Shown here in pieces: positions 41,777-51,732 of a stretch of DNA of 64,000 nucleotides. The notes beneath the pieces are model-generated. The model worked only from the letters and a program-made list of their open reading frames with translations, had not been told where the DNA came from and made no database searches. The position numbers and the translations under genes are program-made. Origin of the DNA: Puia sp. (GTDB lineage Bacteria > Bacteroidota > Bacteroidia > Chitinophagales > Chitinophagaceae); contig JARLGZ010000030.1 of assembly GCA_031292515.1 (NCBI GenBank), positions 286,931-350,930 of the forward strand, read 5' to 3'. Within the stretch, counting starts at the first letter, position 1, and each line of letters starts with the position of its first letter.

Positions 41777-43181
41777 TCTGCGCCACGGGGATCTTCATCA
41801 GTTCGCGGTATTTAGCCACCGTACGCCGGGCTATGTTGTAGCCCTGTTCGGAGAGTACGGAAACCAACTGCCTGTCCGTATAGGGATTTTTCTTGTTCTC
41901 TTTTTCGATCAGCTCACCGATAATCGTCTGTATTACACGGTTGCTTATATTGTCGCCTTCCTGGTTGACGATGCCTTCGGTAAACAGGCCCTTTAGCAGG
42001 ATCGTCCCGAAAGGGGTCTCGCAATATTTGTTGCAGGTGATACGGGATACCGTGGAGATATCCACCATTACCTTATCCGCAATATCTTTTAGCTTCATCG
42101 GCTTCAGCAGCAGGACATCTCCCTGCCTGAAATAATCATATTGCCGGGCGACGATGGCTTTCATCACTTTCAGCATATTGGATTCCCTTTGCACGATCGC
42201 GTTTATAAACCATTGTGCGGAGGACAATTTGCTGCGGAGGTACTGGCGGGCGGCCTTATCGATCGTCGCCCCCCGCGTAGTGCTTTGTACCATCTCCATC
42301 CAGGATTGGTTGATCCGGAGCGAGGCAGACCGTTGACGATATAATTCCACTTCCAGCTGATCGCCTTCGTCGGTCACCAGGAAATCGGGCAAAATCCGCT
42401 GGTTGGCCTGCGAGAAGGCGGTTACGGTGATGACGGGTTTTGTTCTCAGTCCGGCCAGCAGTTGAAGGACTATCTTGATCTCGTCTTCTTCCAGGCCGAG
42501 CTCCCGTCGGATCTTCTCTATGTTGCGGGACCGGAGATCGGAGTAGTGGCCCTCGAGAAGCCGGATGGCCATCCGTATATCGGGTCTCTTTGTGTTCATC
42601 TTTCGCAACTGGATCAGCAGGTATTCCTGCACGTTCCTGCATCCGATCCCCGGCGGATCCAGCTGCCGGATGGTCATCAGGGCTTCTTCCAACTCGGCCG
42701 TCTCGACCCAGGAATGCTGTTTGAATGACAATTCGGAGGCCAGTTCTTCCAGTTCCTGTTCGAGCATGCCATGTTCGTTTACGGAGTCTATCAGGAAGTC
42801 ATACAGGACATAGCGATCTTCGGGAATGTCTATAAAACGGCATTGTCTTTTCAGGTCTTCCCGGAAATCGGGCGCATCGGCGAGCGGTTTTTCGGGCATC
42901 CGGTCCTCCGGCAGATAATTCTTATACTCTGTTTTATAATCAGGGATATCGTCATAGCCGTACTCTTCCCAGTTTTGAAAGTCCTGGACGGTCTCTTTGG
43001 AGAATTTGTCCGACCCTTCTTCCTCTTGTGTGCCCGTCTCTTCCAGGGCGGGATTGGTGTTCAGCTCATCCTGGATCCGCAGTTGAAGTTCCAGCGTATT
43101 CAGGTGGAACAGGTTCAATAATTCGATTTGCTGGGGCAGGATCGTATGGTGTTGCTTTTGCGTCTGCTGTTGACTGATCAT
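41757..43181 (-). CDS. rpoN: RNA polymerase sigma-54 factor
   Basis: A 474-residue sigma-54 from ATG at 43181 (an upstream in-frame ATG adds five residues). Region I is glutamine/leucine-rich (PQQIELLNLFHLNTLELQLR). The acidic region II has an E/D-rich linker. The core-binding domain includes RQLDPPGIGCRNVQEYLLIQ. The DNA-binding C-terminus contains the RpoN box as ARRTVAKYRE. It directs transcription from -24/-12 promoters and needs an activator such as the NtrC-type protein at 24.6-26.0 kb. It converges with, and overlaps, the YihY gene. Confidence 0.96.
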   Translation of the reverse strand: MISQQQTQKQHHTILPQQIELLNLFHLNTLELQLRIQDELNTNPALEETGTQEEEGSDKFSKETVQDFQNWEEYGYDDIPDYKTEYKNYLPEDRMPEKPLADAPDFREDLKRQCRFIDIPEDRYVLYDFLIDSVNEHGMLEQELEELASELSFKQHSWVETAELEEALMTIRQLDPPGIGCRNVQEYLLIQLRKMNTKRPDIRMAIRLLEGHYSDLRSRNIEKIRRELGLEEDEIKIVLQLLAGLRTKPVITVTAFSQANQRILPDFLVTDEGDQLEVELYRQRSASLRINQSWMEMVQSTTRGATIDKAARQYLRSKLSSAQWFINAIVQRESNMLKVMKAIVARQYDYFRQGDVLLLKPMKLKDIADKVMVDISTVSRITCNKYCETPFGTILLKGLFTEGIVNQEGDNISNRVIQTIIGELIEKENKKNPYTDRQLVSVLSEQGYNIARRTVAKYRELMKIPVAQIRGLWN

Positions 43182-43450
43182 ATCACACGTTTCCAACCGT
43201 ACTCACAAATCTGGCACCAGAAAAGAGACAGCGGGGGATAGGACCGCGGGACGGAGCGGGGATACGGGTCTTGTAGAAAAATGGGTACGGGTTGAGGAAG
43301 AACACCCACATCAGGGGGCGGGGTCTTTCTTCCCCCTTTGTGAGGTTTATCGTACATTGGGAGTGTTTTCTCCCGGACCCGAACTCCCGAATTTGGCCTG
43401 GTATTCGCTCTTTGCGGGTGTCGGAATTGGCTGTCCAATAAAATTAATGA
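43182..43450. other. Divergent intergenic region rpoN/tamB
   Basis: This 269-bp region carries the promoters of two essential-type genes but no perfect -33/-7 pair was found. GGGAGT (about 43359-43364) and ACTCCC (about 43383-43388) can pair. Short reading frames here are not supported. Confidence 0.4.
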
Positions 43451-46400
43451 ATGGCATCGTTTGCGAAAAAATTTGTCCGAAGGGTAGTGAGGGTCTTCAC
43501 CTGGATTGTTGGCGGTGTTCTCATATTGGTGATCATCGTGTTCATCCTCATCCAGGTTCCTTCCGTCCAACGGTTCGCAAAGGGTAAGCTTGTCTCCTAT
43601 CTTGAAGGGAAACTGGGTACAAAAGTAGAGATCCGGCGCTTGGCCCTCAGCTTCCCCGGAGACCTGACGCTGGAGAATGTTTATTTCGAAGATCGGCGGA
43701 AAGACACCCTGCTCTACGGGGGGAAGATCGAAGTGAGGCTGTCGCTCTGGAAACTCCTGGATAAGGAAATCAGCGTCAGCAGGGTGGAGCTCGACAGCAT
43801 CCGGCTCAACGTATACCGGCAGGGCAGGGATACGGTCTTCAACTATGACTATATCCTCCGTGCGTTTTCGGGGACACCCGCAAAAGAACCGGCGTCCGCC
43901 GACACGGCTTCCGCTTTTACCTATCATCTCGGCGACCTGGTGCTCCATCATATCGTAGTCAGCTACCAGGACGACGGAACGGGCAACGAGGTTTTTGCCG
44001 ACCTGGGCGATTTTACGACGAATATACGACGATTCGACCCGGCTCATTCTGCGTACTCGATCCCGGGTATCAACCTGTCCGGGCTGGTAGCGAGGGTCAG
44101 GAGATACAAACCTTCTGGCAGCCTTTCCCCGGCTGGTCTTCCGGCCGGAAGTCCGGGCGCTTCCGCGAAGGCTCCCGGCATCGGCAACGCTGCGGTTAAG
44201 CAGACCGGCAATGCGGCAAAGCCCGTGTCTCAGACCCCTCCGCCACTGCTTTCCCTGCAGCTCGGGACGATCGGGCTGGAGCATATCGCGTTCGACTACC
44301 AGGATGAGATCGTGGCTACGAAGGCTTCGGTCAATCTGGGAACCTTCCGGGCCGTGGCTGATGCCAGCGACTGGCAGCAGCTGAAGGTCCGTCTCAGGGA
44401 GCTCGATCTGAAAAATTCGAAGATTGTGGTCAGTATGGGTGCTGCCCTCAAAAACCCGGGTGGGTCAGCCCCGGTAACCAAACCGGCCCAGACCAAGACG
44501 CTCGTTAAGGCTGCCGCGCATGCGAATACCGTTGCCGCGAACGCCAGTGCGACGATAGGGGGAGACAGCGCGACCTGGCAGTTTGAAATAGCAAGCCTGC
44601 TGCTGGATAATAACGACCTGCAATACGACGACAACACAAAGAAGAAGATCCCGCAGGGCATAGACTATAACCATCTAAAGGTCGACGGCCTGGTCATCCA
44701 CGGCGACAACCTGCAGATCACCCCTCATGAATACCGGGGCAGGATCGCCAGCGCCTCTTTTACCGAGCAATCGGGTTTTACCCTCCGGCAGCTGTCGACA
44801 CGCTTCCTGTATAACGATAACGGCGCCCAACTGAAGGATCTGGACCTGCGGACCGGGCATTCGGAGATCCGCGGACAAAGCCTTGTAAAATATCCTTCGC
44901 TGCAGGCGATTTCCCGCTCGCCGGGGTTGCTGAACATGGATCTCAGCTTCGACAAGAGCCGGATTGCGCTGCGCGATGTCCTCAGCTTTGTGCCGGCCCT
45001 GGCGGCTTCTTTCAAAGGCAAGGAGGCCCTGATGTTCACCTTCAGCGGCAAGCTGCGGGGATCCCTGAGAGACCTGGATATCCCTTCACTCGAACTAAGT
45101 GCTCCGCAAAATACCTTCCTGTCTGCAAAGGGGCATATCCGGGGACTACCGAATATCAATAAGGCCTTTTTCGACCTGCAGACGGTCAGGATCGGGACAG
45201 GCAGCCGCGACCTGGAGAATCTCCTGCCAAAGGGGACCCTGCCCTCTTCTGTCCGCATTCCCGATCATTTGCTGGTTGCCGGGAATTTCAGGGGGGGCAT
45301 AAAGGCGTTCCGCACTAAGCTGGCCCTGCAGAGCAGCAGTGGCAACGGTCAGTTCGACGCCTCCCTGTCACAGTCCGACAAATCCTATGATATAAAAGCA
45401 TCCCTGGACCGCCTCAACCTGGGGGCTCTTCTCCGGCAGGAACAGGATCTGGGCCTGGTCACGCTGGAGGCTACGCTCAAAGGCGACGGCTTCGATTACA
45501 AGACCCTCCATGCGGACCTGCATGCGGAGCTGGCGTCCGCTGTTCTGAAAGGATACTCATATACCGGGTTAGCTCTCGAAGGCTCCCTTGACGGAGGACA
45601 GGGTAAGCTTCACGCGGCCATCCGGGATACCTCCATCCGTTTTAACCTGGATCTTACCGCGTCGGATCTGGCGAGAAAATTTCCCGCCGTGCAAATGGAT
45701 TGGCAGCTGGATACCCTGGACCTGCATGCCCTGCACCTGCTGACCGATACGCTTGGGTTCAGGGGATTGGTCCACGCGGATTTCGCCGACACGAACCCGG
45801 ATTCTTTGCAGGGCCGCCTCACGATCAGTGGTCTCAGCATGGTCATGGGACTTCAGCATCTTTCCACGGACAGTATCCTCCTGTTGGCGCAAAGACAGGA
45901 TAATGTACAGGATATCACGCTGCATTCCGAAATGGCAGATGTCGACTGGAAAGGGGTGTATAAGGTTACGGAAACGGCCGATGCCCTGCAACAGGTGCTC
46001 CGGCATTACTACGGAGCCGGGTTCCCGGGTGGGGATGCCGGTAATTCCGGAGCCGGTTCAAATTCCCGGGCCGATTCCGCTTCCCGGGTCGATTCGATTT
46101 TCCGGGCCGCCTCCAATGCCGGGGTTGTCTCCAATGCAGGAACCGATTCAACAGGAAAGGCCGATCGGGGTTCACGGGGAGCTTTTGTCCGCGGTCATCG
46201 TGGGAATGGGGGGGATGGGGCAGCGGGGGGAAGGCACCCGGATCGTTCGCGCGTCCCCGCAAAGGCATTTCAACCGCAGGACTGGACGATCGAACTCGCG
46301 GCCAGACCCTCCCCGCTGGTTCTCGCCCGGATGCCTTCGTTGAAAGGATCCGACTCGATCCACGCGCATGTGGCGTTCCGCAGCCAGGACGACAAACTCC

Positions 46401-48940
46401 TGGTGACATTCGTCGCGCCCCGCATACAATATGGCAGCACGATCATCCGGGAGACCGGGTTTACGGCTTCGACGGATGAAAATAAGCTGGCCTACAGGCT
46501 CCAGTCGGAGGGCATCGTCAGCGGGGGCATACAATTATACCAGACCGCTGTATATGGGTGGCTGGGAGATAACCGTCTCTATACGTCCCTGTTGCTGAAA
46601 GATGAAAAGACAAAGGACCGGTACCGGCTGTCGGGTCAGTTGAATAGGCTTCCCGGGGGCTGGAAATTCCTTCTCAACCCGGATAGTCTGCTGCTCAACT
46701 ACGACCGCTGGCAGGTCAGCCGGGACAACTACCTGCAAACGGATTCGTCGGGGATCGTGGTGAATGATTTCGTGATCAGCCACAACGACGAATCCCTGAA
46801 GGTGAACAGCATCACGCCAAAGCCTGGTTTGTCCGCCGGCCCGGGCTCGCCCATTGACATCGTATTTCGCAATTTCCAGATCAGCACGCTCTCCAAGTTC
46901 GCCAACCAGGATTCTCTGCTCGTCGACGGCGTGCTGAATGGAAAAGCGGACATTAAGGATCTGACGACGCGGCCGGTCTTTACTTCCGATCTGAAAATCG
47001 AAAACCTGTCCTATCAGCAGGATACGATCGGAGACCTGGCGGTAAAAGTGAATAACGTAGAAGCCAATACTTTTGCGACGGATTTGTCGGTTACGGGACA
47101 TGATAACGACCTCCGGGTGACGGGGAAATACTATACCGGCGAAAGCCGCATGGATCTGAAGCTGGATATGCGACAGGTCAATCTCTTTTCCGTAAAGCCA
47201 TTTGCCGCGGGTCAGCTGAAAGACATAAGGGGACTGCTGAAGGGGCAACTGGCCATTTCCGGTACGCCCGACAAGCCCGTCGTGAACGGGGATCTTCATT
47301 TTGAAAATGCCCTGATCACGCCCGAAATATCCGGGGAGCCGCTCAAACTCTCCAATGACAATATCGAATTCGATGCGGACGGCTTCAACTTCAGCCAGTT
47401 TTCGATGCAGGATTCCGCGGGCAATAAGGCCATCATCGATGGAAATGTCTATACAAAGGACTATCGGGACTATCGGTTCGATGTCTCGCTGAATGCCGTC
47501 AATTTCAGGTTGGTGAATGCGCCCGCTGCCAGCAACCGCCAGTTCTACGGAGCTTTGAACATGGACGCCTCTGCCAATATCTCGGGGGATATCAGCAGCC
47601 TGAAAGTGCTGGGCGGCCTCCGGGTCAACCGGAAGACGGATTTCTTCTTTGTGCTCCCCGGCAGCGATCCCGAGATCGTCGACCGGGCGGGTGTGGTACG
47701 GTTTATCGACAAAGCCCATCCGGGCGATACGCTTGTAAACCAGGCCGCCCTGATGGGCATGCGTGCCGCCAACGCAGAAATCAAGGGAATGGATATCAGC
47801 CTGAACATCGAGACCGACAGCAATGCGGTCTTTACCATGGTGCTGGATGAACGGACGGGCGATCAACTTACGGCAAGGGGCAGGTCCAATCTCGTCTTCG
47901 GGATGGACAAGAGCGGTAAGATAGATCTCACGGGTGGCTATGAAGTGGAGAGTGGGTCTTACAATCTCTCCCTCGACGTCCTCAAGCGGAAATTCGACAT
48001 CCAGCATGGCAGCACCATTACCTGGACGGGCGATCCGACGACCGCCATCCTGGACCTGACCGCCACCTATGCCGCCAATACGCCTTCCATCGACCTTATC
48101 GCCAATGAAATGGCCGGACGCTCCGAAACCGAGATCAATAAATTCAAACAGAAGCTTCCCTTCCTCGTTACGCTGAAGATGGAAGGAGAGCTCCTCAAGC
48201 CGAAGATCACCTTCGATATCACGCTGCCGACCAATATCCTGGCGCTATGGCCCGACGTCGATCAGAAGCTGCAGCAGATCCGCGGCGAAGAATCGGAACT
48301 GAATAAACAGGTCTTTGCGCTGCTCCTGCTGAACCGTTTTGTCGGCGACGACCCGCTTCAGAGTGCGGCTGGGGGTGGCGCAAGCGTCGGCAATATGGCC
48401 TTTCAAAGCGCCAGCCAGATACTGACAAGCCAACTCGACCAGTTGGCCGGCAGCCTGATCAAGGGCGTGGATATTCATTTCGATCTGAACAACCAACAGG
48501 ATTATAGCACGGGTACGGAGCAGGACTATACCGAGTTGAATGTCTCGGTGTCGAAACGTCTCTTCAACGATCGTATCCAGGTCAATGTCGGCAGCAACTT
48601 CGATGTGATGGGTACCGGCAATCCCAACCAGAATGCCTCCAATCTTGCCGGCGACGTGGCCGTGGATTATAAGCTTACAAAAGATGGCCGCTATATGCTC
48701 CGGGCTTACCGGAAGAACCAGTATGAGGCGGTCCTGGAAGGGCAGGTGGTAGAGACGGGGGTCAGTTTTATATTGACTTTCGACTACAACCATTTCAAGG
48801 AGTTATTCAAGACCAGGGAACAGAAACAGGAACGAAAACTGGAACAAAAACAGGAAGAGAAGCGAGAACAGGAACCGGAGCAGAAAGAGGAAGAAGACAA
48901 AACGACACAGCAAAACACCGGCAAGCCCTCAAATCAATGA
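43451..48940 (+). CDS. tamB: Translocation and assembly module protein TamB
   Basis: A 1829-residue AsmA/TamB-type bridge protein. One N-terminal transmembrane helix, FTWIVGGVLILVIIVFILI (about 16-34), anchors it in the inner membrane. The long periplasmic beta-rich body shows repeated TamB-like segments (VEIRRLALSFPGDLTLENVY, LRVTGKYYTGESRMDLKLDM). The C-terminal DUF490 domain ends near FDYNHFKELFKT. It is thought to carry phospholipid or assist outer-membrane protein insertion with TamA. Two unusual parts stand out: a Gly/Ser/Asn/Asp-rich insert at about 857-935, and a highly charged Lys/Glu/Gln tail (about 1787-1829) beyond the usual end. It overlaps tamA by 4 bp (ATGA). Confidence 0.92.
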   Translation: MASFAKKFVRRVVRVFTWIVGGVLILVIIVFILIQVPSVQRFAKGKLVSYLEGKLGTKVEIRRLALSFPGDLTLENVYFEDRRKDTLLYGGKIEVRLSLWKLLDKEISVSRVELDSIRLNVYRQGRDTVFNYDYILRAFSGTPAKEPASADTASAFTYHLGDLVLHHIVVSYQDDGTGNEVFADLGDFTTNIRRFDPAHSAYSIPGINLSGLVARVRRYKPSGSLSPAGLPAGSPGASAKAPGIGNAAVKQTGNAAKPVSQTPPPLLSLQLGTIGLEHIAFDYQDEIVATKASVNLGTFRAVADASDWQQLKVRLRELDLKNSKIVVSMGAALKNPGGSAPVTKPAQTKTLVKAAAHANTVAANASATIGGDSATWQFEIASLLLDNNDLQYDDNTKKKIPQGIDYNHLKVDGLVIHGDNLQITPHEYRGRIASASFTEQSGFTLRQLSTRFLYNDNGAQLKDLDLRTGHSEIRGQSLVKYPSLQAISRSPGLLNMDLSFDKSRIALRDVLSFVPALAASFKGKEALMFTFSGKLRGSLRDLDIPSLELSAPQNTFLSAKGHIRGLPNINKAFFDLQTVRIGTGSRDLENLLPKGTLPSSVRIPDHLLVAGNFRGGIKAFRTKLALQSSSGNGQFDASLSQSDKSYDIKASLDRLNLGALLRQEQDLGLVTLEATLKGDGFDYKTLHADLHAELASAVLKGYSYTGLALEGSLDGGQGKLHAAIRDTSIRFNLDLTASDLARKFPAVQMDWQLDTLDLHALHLLTDTLGFRGLVHADFADTNPDSLQGRLTISGLSMVMGLQHLSTDSILLLAQRQDNVQDITLHSEMADVDWKGVYKVTETADALQQVLRHYYGAGFPGGDAGNSGAGSNSRADSASRVDSIFRAASNAGVVSNAGTDSTGKADRGSRGAFVRGHRGNGGDGAAGGRHPDRSRVPAKAFQPQDWTIELAARPSPLVLARMPSLKGSDSIHAHVAFRSQDDKLLVTFVAPRIQYGSTIIRETGFTASTDENKLAYRLQSEGIVSGGIQLYQTAVYGWLGDNRLYTSLLLKDEKTKDRYRLSGQLNRLPGGWKFLLNPDSLLLNYDRWQVSRDNYLQTDSSGIVVNDFVISHNDESLKVNSITPKPGLSAGPGSPIDIVFRNFQISTLSKFANQDSLLVDGVLNGKADIKDLTTRPVFTSDLKIENLSYQQDTIGDLAVKVNNVEANTFATDLSVTGHDNDLRVTGKYYTGESRMDLKLDMRQVNLFSVKPFAAGQLKDIRGLLKGQLAISGTPDKPVVNGDLHFENALITPEISGEPLKLSNDNIEFDADGFNFSQFSMQDSAGNKAIIDGNVYTKDYRDYRFDVSLNAVNFRLVNAPAASNRQFYGALNMDASANISGDISSLKVLGGLRVNRKTDFFFVLPGSDPEIVDRAGVVRFIDKAHPGDTLVNQAALMGMRAANAEIKGMDISLNIETDSNAVFTMVLDERTGDQLTARGRSNLVFGMDKSGKIDLTGGYEVESGSYNLSLDVLKRKFDIQHGSTITWTGDPTTAILDLTATYAANTPSIDLIANEMAGRSETEINKFKQKLPFLVTLKMEGELLKPKITFDITLPTNILALWPDVDQKLQQIRGEESELNKQVFALLLLNRFVGDDPLQSAAGGGASVGNMAFQSASQILTSQLDQLAGSLIKGVDIHFDLNNQQDYSTGTEQDYTELNVSVSKRLFNDRIQVNVGSNFDVMGTGNPNQNASNLAGDVAVDYKLTKDGRYMLRAYRKNQYEAVLEGQVVETGVSFILTFDYNHFKELFKTREQKQERKLEQKQEEKREQEPEQKEEEDKTTQQNTGKPSNQ

Positions 48941-51237
48941 TCATGGTGGAAATGAAACGGACAATATCTCCCGGCCTTCTTTTTTTCGGCTTTCTGTTTT
49001 TTTGTGCGGGTTGCCATGAATCCAAATACCTGGGCAGCGGCCTGCCGCTGTATACGGCGAACCAGGTAAAGGTCGTGTCCGGCGTAAAAATATCCGGGAA
49101 GAACAAGAAGGCCGTCAAAGCGGAACTGGTCGAATTACTCCGGCCGCGGCTTAATACAAAGCTTCTGGGCTGGCGTTATAAACTATGGATCTATAACATC
49201 TCCGGCAGCCCGAAGCAACAGAAGGGACTCAGACACTGGCTGAAATATAAGGTGGGCGAACCGCCGGTGCTCGCTTCGCCGACCCTTATCGGAAAGAACC
49301 GGACCATCCTGCAGAACCATCTGGAGAATCGAGGGTACTTTCACGACACGGTCATCCTGGAGACGCCTGTCAGGAGCAAGCACCTGACAGCGATCTATAC
49401 GGCGAATATCGGTCATCGATACACGATCAGGAATGTCGCCTTCCCAAAAGATACGGATGCGCTGGGCAAAGGGATCGACAGCTTTCAGAAAAGATCGCTG
49501 CTGAAGCCGGGGGATGGTTTCGACCTGGACGCGATCAAAAACGAGAGGACCCGTATCGATGCCAGGCTCAAACAACGGGGATATTATTATTTCAGTCCGG
49601 AATTCCTGGAAGTGGACGCGGACACTTCGATCGGAGATCATAAGTTGGACATGCAACTGAATATCAAACCGGAGACGCCCCGTAAGGCAAGGAATATCTA
49701 CCGGATCAAAGATGTCGTGATCTATGCGGACTACGATATCCGGTCGGATACCGGGTTGTCCCGGGCTTATACGACCCCGGAAGGATACCGGATCCTCGAT
49801 ACCGCTCATTTCCTGAAGCCTGCAGTCTTTAGCAAGACGATGGTATTCAAGACCGGAGACCTTTACAAACGGGATGATCATAACCTCTCGCTGAGCCGGC
49901 TGGTGAGCCTGGGGGTCTTTAAGTTTGTGAAAGCGCGTTTCGAGCCGGTGGAGAACTCCGACAGCAACCGCCTGTTGAATGCTTACTATTACCTGACGCC
50001 TACCCTGAAAAGATCGATCCGCTTCGAGGCTTCGGGTCTGACCCGGTCGGACAATACGACGGGCGGGGAACTCTCTGTCAACTGGCGTAACCGCAACCTG
50101 TTCGGGGGGGCTGAGCTCTTCTCGGTCAATGTGTATGGGGGGCTGGAGGAGCAATCGATAGGTGGTGGAGTAAAAGTGGCCACCCGGCGGGGAGGTATCA
50201 ACCTGAACCTGTTTATACCCCGCATCATTTCTCCTTTCAACCTGAATACGAGCAGTGCATTTGTACCGAAGACCAAGATCAGCGCGGGTTATGAGATCTT
50301 CGACGAGAGTTCCGAATATACGCTCAATTCCGCCAAAGTCAGTTTCGGATACGTCTTCAAAAACAGTCTTACTACCGAGAATCAGCTGACCGTGCTGGGA
50401 ATCAATTTCGTCCGGCCTTCGAATATCAGCCCGGCTTATCAGTTGGGGCTGGATACCAATCTCACGCTGGCGAGGAGCATCGAACGGCAATTCATCATCG
50501 GGCCCACCTATAATTTCAACTACAATTCGCTGGCGAAGCCCAACCATCGTCTCAACAACATCTATTTCAACGGGAATGTGGACCTTTCGAATAATTTGCT
50601 GGGGTTGCTCTCGGGGGCCAATATCAACAAGGGAAAACAGGTCGAGATCTTTAACACGCCTTTCTCCCAGTATGTCCGTCTCGAAGCCGATTTCCGTGAT
50701 TATCTCAGTTTCAGCAAATACAGCACCCTGGCCACCCGGATCACGGGCGGCGTCGGATTTGCCTATGGCAACAGCACCACGATGCCTTTTATCAAAGAGT
50801 TCTTCGCGGGGGGGACCAATGATATAAGGGCCTTCCGTTCAAGGGCTCTCGGACCCGGCAGCTACTTTGGTGGCAATCCCAATACGACCCCCTTGCTTCC
50901 CGACCAGCCGGGTGACATGAAACTGGAGGCGAATGCGGAATATCGTGCAAAGCTGTTTTCGATCGTGCGCTGGGCGCTCTTTGTGGATGCAGGTAATATA
51001 TGGACCCTGAAGACGGATTCGACGCGACCCGGTTCTGTGTTCACCTCCTCCTTTATGAAAGATATTGCGGTGGGAGTGGGTACCGGACTGCGCTTTGACC
51101 TCAGCATACTCGTGCTGCGGATCGATATGGCTACGCCCGTCAGGGAGCCCTGGCTGGTCGGATCGAAATGGATATTCAATAAGTTCGGGGATATCTCCAG
51201 CTATGTGTTGAACCTGGCCATCGGCTATCCGTTTTAA
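48937..51237 (+). CDS. tamA: TamA/BamA-family outer-membrane assembly lipoprotein
   Basis: A 766-residue outer-membrane protein. A lipoprotein-type signal (SPGLLFFGFLFFCAGCHESK) follows the first residues. ATG at 48937 overlaps the tamB stop (ATGA), and ATG at 48952 would give a better signal. Residues ~40-330 are POTRA-like (YTIRNVAFPKDTD, LLKPGDGFDLDAIKNERTRI, LKQRGYYYFSPEFLEVD). The C-terminal half is a 16-strand Omp85 barrel with the late FFAGGTNDIRAFRSRALGPG signature and a terminal aromatic residue (IGYPF). As a lipidated Bacteroidota member it should work with TamB in outer-membrane assembly. Gene coupling supports this. Confidence 0.92.
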   Translation: MIMVEMKRTISPGLLFFGFLFFCAGCHESKYLGSGLPLYTANQVKVVSGVKISGKNKKAVKAELVELLRPRLNTKLLGWRYKLWIYNISGSPKQQKGLRHWLKYKVGEPPVLASPTLIGKNRTILQNHLENRGYFHDTVILETPVRSKHLTAIYTANIGHRYTIRNVAFPKDTDALGKGIDSFQKRSLLKPGDGFDLDAIKNERTRIDARLKQRGYYYFSPEFLEVDADTSIGDHKLDMQLNIKPETPRKARNIYRIKDVVIYADYDIRSDTGLSRAYTTPEGYRILDTAHFLKPAVFSKTMVFKTGDLYKRDDHNLSLSRLVSLGVFKFVKARFEPVENSDSNRLLNAYYYLTPTLKRSIRFEASGLTRSDNTTGGELSVNWRNRNLFGGAELFSVNVYGGLEEQSIGGGVKVATRRGGINLNLFIPRIISPFNLNTSSAFVPKTKISAGYEIFDESSEYTLNSAKVSFGYVFKNSLTTENQLTVLGINFVRPSNISPAYQLGLDTNLTLARSIERQFIIGPTYNFNYNSLAKPNHRLNNIYFNGNVDLSNNLLGLLSGANINKGKQVEIFNTPFSQYVRLEADFRDYLSFSKYSTLATRITGGVGFAYGNSTTMPFIKEFFAGGTNDIRAFRSRALGPGSYFGGNPNTTPLLPDQPGDMKLEANAEYRAKLFSIVRWALFVDAGNIWTLKTDSTRPGSVFTSSFMKDIAVGVGTGLRFDLSILVLRIDMATPVREPWLVGSKWIFNKFGDISSYVLNLAIGYPF

Positions 51238-51297
51238 CGAATACCGGCTAATAACGCCGGCCGGTAACACCGGGTGACAATACCGGGTGGTAATAAA
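51235..51297 (+). repeat. TAA-anchored degenerate repeats after tamA
   Basis: The tamA stop TAA begins a run of 12-16-bp units built on TAAC(N)ACCGGG: TAACGAATACCGGC, TAATAACGCCGGCCGG, TAACACCGGGTG, ACAATACCGGGTGG, TAATAAAAC. It is too degenerate to call an exact period but is clearly repetitive. Confidence 0.55.
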
Positions 51298-51441
51298 ACT
51301 AAGGGGGCAGGGGGGCGGACAGCCGGATGATCGGCCAGGTGCGATCAGGTATGGCCAGGCGACTGTTAAACAAGCCCCGTGGCATTATTTTTTCGGTAGT
51401 ACTGCGGAAACAGTATTTCGTAACCTTAAAAATCAGGCGTC

Positions 51442-51732
51442 ATGAAAGACATGAAAGACATGAAAAAAGATTCTTCTTCGAAAGACGTGAAAAAAGACAC
51501 GCATTCCCCGCATAAAAATGAGCCTCAAAGTTTTGGGCAGAAACACGGAAACCGCGATGACGATCCTTCCGGAAAAGAGGGGGATTCTTCCCGGAAAGAT
51601 GAGGATCCTTCCCGAAAAAACAAAAACAAGGCAGGGAAGCCCGGGCAGGCCTTCGATCCGAACGACCCGGAAAGAAAGACCGAGATCGGCGACGATCCCG
51701 ATGGAACAAAGAAAAAGATCCCCCATCTGTGA
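51442..51732 (+). CDS. Small, highly charged low-complexity protein
   Basis: A 96-residue hydrophilic protein starting MKDMKDMKKDSSSKDVKKD and rich in Lys, Asp, Ser and Pro (SRKDEDPSRKNKNKAGKPG). It has no hydrophobic core, so it is predicted to be disordered. The end, FDPNDPERKTEIGDDPDGTK, is more complex and resembles the tails of small stress or hydrophilin-like proteins. A start codon with an upstream AAAAATCAGGCGTC leader exists, but there is no recognised family. Moderate confidence that it is expressed. Confidence 0.45.
   Translation: MKDMKDMKKDSSSKDVKKDTHSPHKNEPQSFGQKHGNRDDDPSGKEGDSSRKDEDPSRKNKNKAGKPGQAFDPNDPERKTEIGDDPDGTKKKIPHL

Noticed and set aside
46535..48007. 490-codon minus-strand frame opposite tamB
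   Set aside because: Its translation has no family features and lies wholly inside the well-supported tamB gene; it follows from the codon bias of the + strand gene.
49183..50547. 454-codon minus-strand frame opposite tamA
   Set aside because: Same reason: shadow of the tamA coding sequence, no hydrophobic or catalytic pattern.
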